A stretch of 64,000 nt of DNA from Ceratopteris richardii (Eukaryota; Streptophyta; Polypodiopsida; Polypodiales; Pteridaceae). Both the position numbers and the translations under genes were made by a program. Of the stretch, positions 30,831 to 43,500 are shown in pieces; the stretch's first letter is position 1; each line of letters begins with the position of its first letter. Below the pieces are notes generated by a model. That model had not been told where the DNA came from. It searched no databases and worked only from the letters and a program-made list of their open reading frames with translations. Where the stretch lies: contig CM035413.1 of assembly GCA_020310875.1 (NCBI GenBank), positions 186,559,855-186,623,854 on the forward strand. Direction: 5' to 3'.

Positions 30831-32389
30831 TGCCAATATCTTTGTTCTCGCTCTAGTACCTACAGAAAGATTCTAAAACACACCACAAGGACATGTGCAT
30901 GATTCTGTGAACCAATGTAAGTTAATGTAACTTCATGTGGAGGGATGAATTCATACAATTTCTAACTTTGATCCACATGCCAATGTTAGCTTCATAAGTG
31001 TGGAAGAGAAAACAATTGCAAATTATAAATTATGATGCAAAAAGTATCCAAATCAATGTAATCGAGAGCAAAAATATGATTAAGAGGTATAAAAAAGATT
31101 TATTCATATCCCAAATGGTTCTATCATTGATTAGGGACTCTTAAACCTCATGATTGAATACTTGGCTCACTCAAATGAGTTCCTCATCAATAAAAATCCA
31201 TTTAAAAGCTTATGCAGTGATTAATGGAAGAGGCCAAAATATGGCATCCAATCACTTAGAAGAAATGCACTAAATTTTAGAATCTAAAGCAAATTGAATC
31301 TCCTCATTTAGAGCTTTCATGAGGAATTTGTGGCCAAAACATTGGAGCTAGGTGTATTGGCAACATCTCGCTTTCAACATACATGTAGAAAATCGAATTC
31401 TTTGTCCAAGTGGCTTTTAATAATCCAATTATGGGTTCTGACCATGTTATAGACATCTCTTGAAGACCAAATTCTACAGCAAGTTAAATCACTCAATTTG
31501 GACAAGAATTGAGAGAGTCATGGTCCAATATGTGCATGTAGGAGCTCTAGGAAAGATATTTACAAAGAGAAAATAAAGAGAAATTGAGCTCTTGTTCCAA
31601 CACACACTGATAAATGATGTGGCTTGGATCTATCTCTAACAATTTATCTACAAGCAAAGTTGAGGATTTGAGATGACAATATGATGCCAAACGAACTTTA
31701 TGGAGCATGTTCACAAGTGCACATAAAATTGGTACTCTGGGTGAATAACAAAGTTTTGTTGCCTAGGATCATTCAAATTACTCCTTAATTCTTGAGCAAC
31801 CATACATCATGTTTCTCTAGATGGAGACAAGGGTAATGAAGGATGGTTCTTTCTATGCTAGAACTCATAGAAAGCTTAGAGGCAAGTACAATTTATGAAT
31901 TTTATGTGGATCTTGTTTAGAAAAAGGCATCTCTCAAGATGCAGCCTATTCCTAATGATTTGGAAGGACAGTTTTCGAAGAAAGTTTTCATAAGCTAGGA
32001 CTATGAAAGATTACATTATGAAGGGTTCCCATTCGTACATATGTTTAGTTATAGCTTCATTGCACTTTCATCTTCAACATTTTTCAATTTCATTTATTCT
32101 CACAATTAAAAAAGTGAGAAAAGAAATATATGGATCATCCACAAAGAAACTTTCTTAGCTTCAAGTATATTAACCGTGATGAAGAAATCTTCAATGAAGT
32201 TTCTTTTTCCAGCACTATGCTTGGTTTATACGATCTTATGAGCAAAAAAGAAGAAAAATATGTTATTGCTAATCATTCCATTGCTCTGTATGAGGAAATA
32301 TTTAGATTCATGTAGGATCTTAAAGAGAATGATGCCTATCTAGATACCAAATATGAAACCTATGGAGAATGAGTTCTCCTATGCGCAAC
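30831..32389. other. unassigned stretch, possibly more LINE debris
   Basis: AT-rich with only short frames. A frame at 32,130-32,315 (MDHPQRNFLSFKYINRDEEI...) has no recognised motif. Some minus-strand stretches near 31,200-31,350 are mildly LINE-like, but no catalytic motif is seen. Confidence 0.35.
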
Positions 32390-32625
32390 AAAAACGTGTA
32401 GTAAACCCTTGTATGCCCAACACTTGGACAAACAACTGCACCTTAGATAGCTTGCTGCTCTAAATACAAAACTCAAATGGACCTGTGCCTTTAGTCAATC
32501 AACTTAGACAAAGAGATATTTCTAACAAGCTATACATGACTTAATTTGGACAAGTTATGGTCAGGAAACGCAACTCATGAAGATGAACTACCTGTCCACA
32601 TAAGTATGCTGAAGAATTGAACTTC
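32390..32625 (-). repeat. Copia-D LTR, left part
   Basis: Continues directly at 52,207 once Copia-B is set aside. It carries one of about three copies of a roughly 185-bp module (RGAYATTTCTAACAAGCTA, AATTTGGA, GTTATGGTCAGGAAACGCAA, ACTTCACTCT) that recurs at about 52,260 and 52,450. The left boundary is approximate. Confidence 0.55.
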
Positions 32626-32630
32626 ACTCT

Positions 32631-33723
32631 TGTTGGTGCATATCAAGCCTTCACACATTGGCTTGGAACCTTGGAAGATTAGCTTGGAACCATTGAAGGA
32701 TATCTTCATTTGAAGCAAGGACCATAAGAACTTATGCTTATAAGTTCTTACTTTTTTACTCATTGTAAAAGTCTATATGACTTGGCATTTACATATAATC
32801 ACTTTAATCACCTACCTACTTGATTGTATTCGTGGAAAAGTAGATGGCTTAGTGGAGAGAATATCTCCCTACTTTTAGTAGAGATATTCTAGGGAGCCTA
32901 CATTTGAATTTCAAATTCAAATCATAGTACAACTCCTATAAAAATTACAAGGAAAAAGTCGCGGGTGTCCATCATCAATCCCGAGGCTATTCTGTACTAT
33001 CTATTGAGTGTGTGAGGTCTACTCCATAGCCTACACCTCTGAGTACCATTGTGCTATGGTTATCATGCAAATGGGAATGTATATTCATATGATATAATAC
33101 AAATACTTATACTCATCATCTCTGTTTTGTCTGAGTCTTCTACTCCAAGTCTGTCAACTTCAGAGGAGCATATCTCAGGATCTACTGAACCACATCAAGA
33201 GCTTAAGAGCTTGTTGGAACCAGCTCAAGGACTTATACAAGCATACAAAAGTTCAGAAGATTTAATTCAGCCATTTGGGAGAAATCGCACTCGAAGTAGT
33301 CACTGGTATTGCTCTGCACAACTCCTAAAAAGTCGGGAGTGATCCTAAGTTTGCTAAATCAATTTCACTGGATGTGGTTTATCATTTCCTTCCATTCCAC
33401 TCACAAATGGTAGCTTATTAAGGTACTTTAATTCTCCTAAAAGGAATTGTTTCAATTGTAAGTGTGCTGGACACACTAAGCATAACACTGAGCAGGTATC
33501 ATTACAAAAATAGCAAGTTTTTTGGATTTGTGAAGGAACCAAGTTATCTGTTTTGGTTTGATCACTACACAAATCATTTGAAAAGTACATATATGGTTTC
33601 TTTGTGTTATTTGGAAGCTAAGCAAGTGTACTAAGCATATCTGAAGCTAAAGAGGGCTGGAACAAAGCAGGTTTAGCAGCTTCAACTCAATCTCTTGAGT
33701 GCATCCAACCATCACTCCCAACA
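32631..33723 (+). repeat. Copia-B 5' LTR
   Basis: 1,093 bp. TATA box TATAAAAA at 32,937-32,944 in CTCCTATAAAAATTAC. Unlike the other copia LTRs here, it lacks the AGAGCTTTCYAAYAAG module. Confidence 0.95.
32937..32944 (+). promoter_or_regulatory. Copia-B LTR promoter TATA box
   Basis: TATAAAAA about 306 bp into the LTR; the same box is in the 3' LTR near 51,415. Confidence 0.7.
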
Positions 33724-33736
33724 GTGGTATCAGAGC
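33724..33736 (+). other. Copia-B primer-binding site
   Basis: GTGGTATCAGAGC directly after the LTR; the initiator tRNA-Met type standard for copia. Confidence 0.9.
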
Positions 33737-33749
33737 AAAGAAGGTAAAC

Positions 33750-34830
33750 ATGGGTGATGGATTTCCTTCATTCATTGACAAATTGGACAGGAACAACTAC
33801 CAAGCTTGGTCATTGAGAATGAAGACCTATCTACAAGGCAGAAGTTTATTTGGATACATATCAGGAGATGAGGAATTGCCCTCATTCAAGACTAGAGGAC
33901 TACCCACAAAGGATGAACATGAAAGGCTCAACCAATGGTGTGCAAAGGATGCTTTGGCAAGGTCTTACCTTCTAAACTCTATATCTGATTTTCTTTTACC
34001 ACATGTAAGGAACTCTAAGACTTCCCAAGAGACTTGGGAAACCTTGTCAAACTATTTTTCTTCCAACACAAGGGCCAGGAAGAATCAACTGTGGATTGAG
34101 TTCACAACCCTTAGGAACCAGCCCAAGCAACCAGTCTCAGAGTATGTGACTAAGATTAAAGATGTGGCAGACCAATTAGCAAGCATTGGAGAGGAGATTG
34201 AAGAGGAGCAAATAGTCAGGCAAGTAACAAATGGACTCAAGGCAGATGATAAGTGGGAAAGTTTCACCACTGCAATGGACCTCTATATGGACATGCATAC
34301 CCCTGATCTCACAACACTCATGGGCCAAATATTTACACATGAAGCAAAGTTTACAAAGGCTAGAGATCAATCAAAAGGTAACAACCCCTCTGCTCTCTAT
34401 ACTGATAAGAAAGTTAAAGATAAAGGTAAAGGGAAGAAACAGGATGAAGAAGGCTCTACCTCCCAAGCTAATTATGCAGGGAGAGGTAGATCATCTAGAG
34501 GAAGAGGCAGAGGAGGTAAGTCAGGTAGGGGGAGACCCTACAACTCATCACCATGCAACATTTGTGGATTGTCCAATCATACCACAGATGAATGCTACAA
34601 GAACTACAAAAATCAGAGAGGAAGAGGCTACTCAAGAGGTGGATACTCTCAAGGGAGAGGCAGATTCAATCAACACCAAGGCTACAATGGATACAACAAC
34701 CAATACAACAACAACTACAACAACAACCACAATGGTAACTACCAAGGTGGATTCAGAAATAGAAGAGACTACAACAACTACACAGAGGAGCAAGATGACT
34801 CCCTATTGATCATGAATATGACCTCCAAGG
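33750..34830 (+). pseudogene. Copia-B gag with CCHC knuckle
   Basis: Starts MGDGFPSFIDKLDRNNYQAW from the ATG at 33,750, 14 bp after the primer site. UBN2-type gag (NQWCAKDALARSYLLNS; TLSNYFSSNTRARKNQLWIE; DKWESFTTAM), then a Lys-rich and Arg/Gly-rich stretch, the knuckle CNICGLSNHTTDEC near 34,557 and an Asn/Tyr/Gly-rich tail with YNNNYNNNHNGNY. Part of the broken gag-pol of Copia-B, although this segment itself reads cleanly. Confidence 0.88.
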
Positions 34831-36100
34831 CAGGTACAAATGATGATCATTTATTTTATATTGACTCAGGATGTTCTAACCATGTAGCTGGCAATGTGGC
34901 ACTACTTTCTGATTTGGAAGAGCCCAAGGGCAAACATCAGGTACAAACAGGTGATGACACTAAACATTCTGTTGTTAAGATTGGAAATGTGAAGACATGT
35001 GATGGAAACCAGAATCTATTGAGCAGGGTACTCTATGTACCAACCATCACCAAGAATCTAATGAGTGTTGGTCAGATTGTGGAGAAAGGTTTGCAGGTCA
35101 GATTCACACAACATGGAGCATATGTGGAGGACCCAAGACATGGATTCAGAAGGATAGCTAAAGGGGAGAAATCAGGTAGATTATTTATATTTGAGCTAGA
35201 AGACACCAAGAACATTGCTTTGTATAATTACAAGGATCAGACACTTTCAGAGTTAGAAATATGGCACAAGAGATTAGGGCACATAGGTGAAAGAACCCTA
35301 AAGCAAATGTGCAGGGATCAATGTGTGCTTGGGAAACCTAATGTGTCCAAGCAACACATGATTTACAAGTGTGGATCATGTCAATTTGGTAAGTCTCACA
35401 GGTTACCCTGTTCAAGGAAAGGTTTCATGCATGAAGACTACCTAGACTTGGTACACACAGATGTTTGGGGACCTAGCAAGGACCCTTCCATTTCAGGTTC
35501 AAGGTATTATGTGTCCTTCATTGATGATTATAGCAGGTGGACCATTTTATACTTTATGAAGCATAAAGATGAAGTGTTTAATTGTTTCAAGAGGTATCTT
35601 GCACTTGTTGAAAATCAAACAGGAAGAAGCTTGAAGAGGCTAAGGTCAGATGGTGGAGGAGAGTACTTCTCCAATGAGTTTGAAGATTTCTTGCAGGAAA
35701 GAGGCATCAAAAGGGAGATTACTACAAGGTACTCACCTGAACAAAATGGGGTAGCTGAAAGAAGGAATAGACTCATAGTAGAAACAGCTAAGTCTATGAT
35801 TAATGAAAAGAAGTTGCCAAATTATCTTTGGGCAGAGAGTGTATCCACTGCCACCTATCTCATAAACAGGTTGCCATCCAAATCACTTGATGGCATGACA
35901 CCATATGAAGCTTGGCATGGTAAGAGACCCTCTCTGGATCATTGCAAAATCTTTGGTTGTGTAGAATATGTGCATATTCCCTCACAGGTAAGGGGAAAGC
36001 TAGACCCCAAGGCTGAAAAATGTATCTTCATTGGTTATGATTTGAACCAAAAGGGATACAGATTCTACAACCCAACAAACAAAGGTTTCAAGGTAAGCAG
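34831..36100 (+). pseudogene. Copia-B protease and integrase
   Basis: Protease site YIDSGCSNHVAGN near 34,860. Integrase: finger HKRLGHIGERTLKQM...CGSCQFGK (35,263-35,385), core HTDVWGPSKD (near 35,457), RSDGGGEYFSNEF (near 35,645) and QNGVAERRN (near 35,742), then the copia integrase tail AEKCIFIGYDLNQKGYRFYN. The integrase-before-RT order is diagnostic of copia. Confidence 0.88.
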
Positions 36101-36439
36101 AGATGTCATCTTTGATGAGAATGACTCATGGTATGAGAATGAATGCAGGAAGATTAGTCTACCCTATGACATGGAAGAGGATTTCCCAAAGCTCACCAAG
36201 GAGGAATCAATTTAGAAAGAAGATTCAAGCTCAGATGATGATGATACAATAAATCTTGAAGAGTTCAAGGCTTGGAAATCCAAAGGGAAGATGAAGATGA
36301 AGCAACTAGAAGATAAACCAGAATCCTCAACTCAAGCAATGAGGAGATCTCAGAGAGAAAAGAAGAAGCCTATCAGATTTGGGTATGACACATCACTTGT
36401 AACTAAACATTCTATATATCTTGCAAAGGACTTGTTGAA

Positions 36440-37976
36440 TGAAGAACGAGGTACCTATGAAGAAGCAATTACCAAACCAGAATGGAAAGAAGCCATGGAT
36501 GAAGAGATGGAAGCTCTCAAGGAAAGTGATACTTGGGACTTGGTACCCAAGAAAGACTCTATGAAGGTAATAGGATCCAGATGGATCTACAAACTAAAGA
36601 AGAATTCAGATGGAACAATAAACAGGTATAAAGCTAGGTTGGTAGCCAAGGGTTTTGCACAAACCCAAGGCATTGATTATGAGGAGACATTTTCTCCTGT
36701 GGCCAAGATGCCAACTATGAGAATATTGGTGAGTGTAGCTGCATCCAAGAATTGGAATATGTACCAATTAGATGTCAAGAATGCTTTCTTGAATGGATGG
36801 ATATCTGAAGAAGTCTACATGTCACAACCACCTGGCTATGAAGATCAAAAAAAGGTACATTATGTTTGTAAATTGAAGAAGGCTCTATATGGTTTAAAGC
36901 AGGCACCTAGAGCATGGAATTACAGGTTGACAACCTACCTCCAAGACCAAGGATTTGTGATGAGTAAAGCAGACACTTCTCTATTCATAAAGAGAAGTAG
37001 TACAGAGGTAATCTACTTATGTGTTTATGTTGATGACATCATCATTACAGGCAATGATGTCAATGGGATTAGACACATCAAAGGACAGATGATGAAAGAA
37101 TTCAAGATTAGTGATCTTGGATTATTGAAGTACTTCTTAGGTCGTGAGTTAGTCTACACCAACTCAGGTATATATATCACTCAAAAGAAGTATGTGCAGG
37201 ATATGGTCAAGAAGTTTGGCTTGCAGGATGCTAAAGTATCTACTACTCCAATGGAGGTCAACCTAAAGCTAAGTGCTCATGAAGGAGAAGAAGTCCAAGA
37301 CATCACAGGATACCAAAGTATGGTAGGTAGTTTGAACTATGCTACCTTGACAAGAATTGACATAGCATATGGAGTTAGTGTGCTTAGTCAATTCATGCAC
37401 AAACCAAGGGTACCTCACCTAGAGGCAACAAAGAAGATCTTGAAGTATCTGAAGGGAACTCAAAGTCATGGTTTGTACTTTCCTTATACATCAGATATTG
37501 ATATTAAAGTATATTCAGATGCAGATTGGGCAGGATGAAAGGATGATAGGAGAAGCACCTCAGGATACATTTGTTTTGCAAGAGATAAGCCCATTTCTTG
37601 GTCAGCCAAGAAGCAACCTACAGTGGCATTGTCATCCACTGAAGCAGAGTATAGAGGGCTTGCCAATGCCACTCAAGAAGCTATCTGGTTGAAGCTTCTA
37701 TATACAGAGTTAGGCCTATATACAAGGCCACCAATCATATTTGGGGATAACACTAGCTCTCTTCACCTTGCAGCTAACCCAATATATCATGCCAGAACCA
37801 AACACATAGAGGTTCATTACCACTATGTGAGAGAGAAGTTGCTAAGCAAAGATATACAATTGACTTATGTGTCTACTAATATGCAATGTGCAGATTTACT
37901 TACAAAGGCATTAGATGGAAACAAGCTATGCAGATTTAAATCCATGATTGGATTGCAGGATGTAATTGAAGACTGA
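36440..37976 (+). pseudogene. Copia-B reverse transcriptase and RNase H
   Basis: RT blocks KARLVAKGFAQTQGIDYEET, YQLDVKNAFLNGWISEEVYM, ALYGLKQAPRAWN and YVDDIIITGND (near 37,028); RNase H blocks YSDADWAG, ALSSTEAEYRGLA, GDNTSSLHLAAN and ARTKHIEVHYHYVREK. It ends just before the polypurine tract (ATTGAGGGGGAG, 38,005-38,016). Part of the broken gag-pol. Confidence 0.88.
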
Positions 37977-38017
37977 AAGAGAAGACTTAAGCCAAAGTGT
38001 TTGGATTGAGGGGGAGC

Positions 38018-38256
38018 TGTTGGTGCATATCAAGCCTTCACACATTGGCTTGGAACCTTGGAAGATTAGCTTGGAACCATTGAAGGATATCTTCATTTGA
38101 AGCAAGGACCATAAGAACTTATGCTTATAAGTTCTTACTTTTTTACTCATTGTAAAAGTCTATATGACTTGGCATTTACATATAATCACTTTAATCACCT
38201 ACCTACTTGATTGTATTGGTGGAAAAGTAGATGGCTTAGTGGAGAGAATATCTCCC
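38018..38256 (+). repeat. Copia-B 3' LTR, left part
   Basis: Matches 32,631-32,869 with one difference seen. It is split by Copia-C at CTCCC, which is duplicated at 51,343-51,347. Confidence 0.95.
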
Positions 38257-39262
38257 TGATGGGGGAAGTATCTCAACCCCTAAGCAACGATGAAGCGCGA
38301 ATGACCTCCACAGGTATCCTTCTTTGACCTCTGCACACCAAAAATGCTCTTACTCAGAGCTTATGCAGAGAACTCCAGTGAGCTTTTCTAGACCTGTAGT
38401 AGACACCAAGGGCTTTCCAACAAAACAAATTTCACTTGAAATGGATGCTTACACAAAGAGAAACAATGTCTACAACATGAGCTAGTTGAATGCTCACAAC
38501 TGCTAGTCAAGCAGAGACCTCACTTCACTCCAGCAAACTTTTCTCAGAGATTATACAGAGAATGAATCTCAAACTTGAGTCAACTTTAGAGCACTCTAAT
38601 AGCTACCCAATGACACCAAAATCATAGCAAATGGATACATAGAGAAGGAGAACCAGCCCTTACAACAGAGAGCAAAATATTTCCAACAGAGCCTACACAA
38701 AGAGAGAGATATCAATCACACAACTTAACTAAAATGAATGTTGCTCCCAGCTTACTCAGAGAATGCTCCAGAGAATTGGTAAGCATAAAATAGACTCTTA
38801 TAGCTATCCAATGAGACAAGAATTACATCAAATGGATACCATATGAGGGAGAACCAATGCTAACAACTCAGGGGTAGAGAGTTGCAACACTGCCTGCGCA
38901 CACACATAGATATGCCTACTAAAAGAAAACAAACAACCAAGCAAGGGGGTTGCTTAAGCAAGGGGTTTGCTTATCACAACTCCAGCACTTAGTGCTCACT
39001 TTACATGAGCTAAAACTCCAAGAAGATGGCCCAAAAGAAGTCGGGATACATGCTCCTTTTATAGTGAGAGGTGTGCCCCTAAAATCTAGGAACTACCTTT
39101 CCAAATCAGCCTCCTAACTTGGAAGAATTAGTTGAGATGACTTGGGGAGTGGTTCAGTGACTTTTCTTGATGGAATCTCGTGGCTTTTGGCTTCCTTTGA
39201 TTGCTCCACATGTCCATAAAAGATTCCCCACGAATTTTTAGCTTGAAGCTTGACTTTTAACA
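38257..39262 (-). repeat. Copia-C 3' LTR
   Basis: 1,006 bp. It contains three spaced copies of a module with AGGGCTTTCCAACAA, TAGCTACCCAATGA or TAGCTATCCAATGA followed by AAATGGATRC, related to the module in Copia-A and Copia-D LTRs. The polypurine tract (minus strand CTTGAGGGGGAG) abuts it at 39,263-39,274. Confidence 0.93.
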
Positions 39263-39495
39263 CTCCCCCTCAAGCTTCAATTCTTCATCCTCATCCAAGC
39301 TCCTTCATGTTGATGCATTGCTTGAATTTTGAAATCTTCATCCCATCCAAAGCCTTTGTAAACATGTCCGCAACTTGGTCCTTGGTACCAATATGATGTA
39401 CTGAAACTTCCTTGGATATCACCTTTTCCCTTATGAAGTGATAGTGCACTTCAATATGCTTGGTTCTAGCATGATAGACAGGGTTCGATGCTAGA
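39263..39495 (-). pseudogene. Copia-C RNase H end, separated by Copia-A2
   Basis: On the minus strand it reads HLASNPVYHARTKHIEVHYH and FTKALDGMKISKFKQCI, the normal end of copia RNase H, up to the polypurine tract. The bulk of pol lies on the other side of Copia-A2, from 46,061. Confidence 0.85.
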
Positions 39496-39500
39496 TGAAT

Positions 39501-40532
39501 TGTTGGAGTTGATTGATCTCCAAAGTACAGCTAGAAGTAGCTGAAACCCAACAGGACCTAGTTGACTTTTTCACAAACTTGTATGAACAGACCAATTTTC
39601 TTGCAGAGAAAATTTCTCTTTACTCACTTGGAATTTTCCAAAACTCTTTCACACACATAAACTAGACTCTAGGAGCTTTCCAACAAGATATAGAACACCT
39701 CAAATGGATAAATACACAATGAGCTATGACCTCTGCAATGCAGCTTTAATGGAGACCTTGAAAACAGAGATGAACCTGAGGACACACATCACTTGCAGAG
39801 ACTAATACTCTTAACTCACAACTCCAATGTCTTTGAAACTTTCTAGAATACAAGTAGACTTAAAGAGCTTTCTAACAAGCCAAAGAACACATGATTTGGA
39901 TACATACACAAGGAGATATGACCTCTGCAAGTTTGAGGTTTAATGGAGACCTTCAGCAGGGATAAAAAACAGAGAACACACACTACTTGCAGAGAGTATT
40001 GCTCTCAGCTCACAAATTTAATGATTATGACAATTTACAGGAAGAAAGTAGACAGTAAGAGCTTTCCAATGCGCTATCAAACATGTAATTTGGATATATA
40101 ATGAGGGAGATACAAGCTCTGCAATCTCTGCATACAGAACTACAGCAGTGTAGAGATACACATATGACTCTCTTGGACATCCCACAAGATCACGACTTTT
40201 CTCCTCTTTTTATAGCATGAGAAACTAATCTAAAACCTTCCTAATACATCTAAATTCATGGTAGAAACTTGGATGGAGGTATTACATGACTCAAGTGCTC
40301 AAATAAGCAAAGTATTGATGGACTTTGAGAACTAGCCACATCGACCTTCCACTAGGACACCACTGAAGCTCCCTTGTGACTCACTAATTTGACTCACCAT
40401 GTTCTAAAACTCACGTGGTATTTTTGCTACATTTTATGAATAATATGGGCCTTCTTGAAGTATTTGAAGACTTCCCAAAGGTATTTACATAATTTGAAAC
40501 TTGTACCCTACATAAAACAAATGTTCGCAACA
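39501..40532 (-). repeat. Copia-A2 3' LTR
   Basis: 1,032 bp; same layout as the Copia-A1 LTRs, including the triple module and the TATA box on the minus strand near 40,204-40,213. Confidence 0.95.
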
Positions 40533-40541
40533 TTCTCCCCC

Positions 40542-43500
40542 TCAAGTTTCAAAGGGTATTTCCTTCATGCCAAGAATATAGTTGAATCTCTGAAGCTTTG
40601 GTCCATCCAAGGATTTGGTGAAGATATCTGCAACTTGATCCTTTGTTCCAACAAAAGAAACCTGCACTTCATTGTTCATGGCCTTCTCTCGAACATAATG
40701 ATAGTGAACCTCTATATGCTTTGTTCTAGCATGAAAAATAGGATTTGAGGTCATATGAATGCTGCTCAAGTTATCCCCATATATCAGTGGTACATCAACC
40801 TGCACATTCAAGTCATGAAACAACTTTTTAAACCACATAACCTCAGTAGTAGCCAATGCTAAACCTCTATACTCAGCCTCTGTAGAAGATAAAGCAACTG
40901 TAGGCTGTTTCTTTGAACTCCATGTTAATGTCTTGTTTCCTGCTATTACCACATATCCACTTGTGGATCTTCTGTCATCTTTGCTTCCAGCCCAATCTGC
41001 ATCACTAAAGACTTTAAGAGTTAGATCAGCATCATGACTATAAAATAATCCTTCGTTCATGGTACCTTTCAAATACCTAAGCACTCTTTTCACTTCATGC
41101 ATATGAGGTACTCTAGGTTCATGTATAAACTGTGACAATACTCCCATTGCATAACATATATCAGGTCTAGTTTTTGTTGCATAAATCAAAGATCCTACCA
41201 TGGATCTATATACATTCATATCATGCAACTCATCACCTTCCTTTGCACTCAGCTTTACATTACATTCCATTGGAGTAGAAACAAATTTACATTCCTGCAT
41301 ACCAAACCTTTTCAACATATCACATATATACTTTCTTTGTATCAACCACATACCTTCATCGCTATACACAATTTCAATCCCAAGAAAGTATCTGAGCAAA
41401 CCAAGATCTGAAATTTTAAATTCCTTTCCCAAATTACCTTTTATCTCATCAATTGCTTTTGCATCATTCCCTGTAATTAACAAGTCATCCACATAAATGC
41501 ATACATAGACACACATGCCATCTACATGTTTTACATAAAGTGAAGGATCAGCATGACTCGCTGTGTATCCTTGCAGCATAAGATACTTTACCAGCCTTGC
41601 ATTCCATGCCCTTGGTGCCTGCTTAAGACCATACAATGCTCTCTTTAACCTGCATACATGATTAGGACATTTTGCATCCACATAACCATCTGGTTGTGAC
41701 ATATACACTTCTTCATTTAACTCACCATTAAGAAAGGCATTCTTTATATCGAGTTGATATATATTCCACCTTTTACTTGCAGCTAAAGCCAACAAAGTTC
41801 TCACCGTTGCCATATTTGCTACTGGACTAAATGTTTCCTCATAGTCCACACCTTGAGTTTGATTATATCCTTTTGCTACAAGTCTAGCCTTATATCTAGA
41901 CACACTACCATCACTATTTCTTTTAATCTTAAAAACCCACTTGCAACCAATTACCTTTTGCTTTGGTGTACTTGGAACTAAATTCCAAGTCTTGTTATCC
42001 TGTAGTGCTTCCATTTCTTTTCTCATTGCTTTCTCCCACTTTTCATCTCCTTTGGCCTCATCATAACATGTGGGTTCATTTTCCTGCTCAACTTTTGTCA
42101 TAAAAGCATAATGAGTATTCATGAAAGATTTATAAGTATACCTTTGAGGTTGCTTACTTACTCTTGAAGTTCTTCTTACCTCCAATGTAGATGCTCTTCC
42201 TTTCTTATTAGGAACCTTTGATGATTCTCCATACTCACATACATCACTAATTTCCTCTCCTTCATCATTAACTTCAACAAGTTTGAGTTTACCTTTACTT
42301 TTAACACTTGGAGGTGACTCTTGCCTTAATCTTCCATTGAAAGGTGATCCTCTTTCTTCATCTAAACCACTCCTTTCATCATTTAAACTTCCTGATGGTT
42401 GAACTATGCATTCATCTCCTTCAACCACACCTTCTTCATTTTCATCCATGACCTGCAAACAATTCTTATCTGCATACCATGAAAGTGATTCATCAAAGTT
42501 TACATCTCTTGACACAACAACCTTATTGGTATGAGGATTATAGCATCTATATCCTCTTTGAGTATTTGCATAACCAATAAATATACATTTTTCTGATTTC
42601 GCATCAAGTTTAGATCTCGCCTCACTAGGTACATGTACATAACATACACAGCCAAATACTTTCAAATGACTTACACTTTGTTTCCTTCCATGCCATACCT
42701 CATATGGTGTCAAATGATGAACTCCAGCAGTCGGAACTCTATTCATAATGTAAACACTTGTGCTAACAGCTTCAGCCCAAAAATAATTAGGCAAACACAT
42801 ATCATTAAGCATGCTTCTAGATGCTTCTGCTATGATTCTGTTTCTTCTTTCTACGACTCCATTTTGTTGTGGAGTATACCTGCATGTAACTTCTCTTTTG
42901 ATACCTTCATCATACAAAAAATCAGTAAAAGCTTGAGAGAAATACTCTCCTCCTCCATCGGATCTTAGCTTCTTAATATACCTTCCTGTTTGCTTTTCGA
43001 CATATGATTTGAACTTCTTGAAACAATCAAAGACCTCACTCTTATGTTTAATAAAATACACAAATGTCATTCTACTATGATCGTCAATGAATGATACATA
43101 GTACTTATTACCAACCAAGGATGCCTCTTTAGTAGGTCCCCACACATCTGTGTGTATGAGATCTAGCAAACCATCACTTACATAGCTTGAATGCTTGAAA
43201 GGTTGTCTACTCTGCTTGCCCATTTGACATGCTTCACAAAGATGCACCATATGTTGCTTAGTAAGATCAGGTAATCCTTCAACAATCCTCTTCTTTGATA
43301 GCTCCTTTAACCTGTGTACATTCATGTGTCCAATCCTTTTGTGCCATAGATTAAGCTCTGCTATTCGATGCATACCATAAGAGAAATAGTTTGTATGATT
43401 TGGGTTTACATTGAATGTAAACAATCTACCTTGTTTTTGACCTCTAGCAATTAACCTCCTTTGCTTTGGATCCTCAATGAAGCAACCTGCATGATTAAAT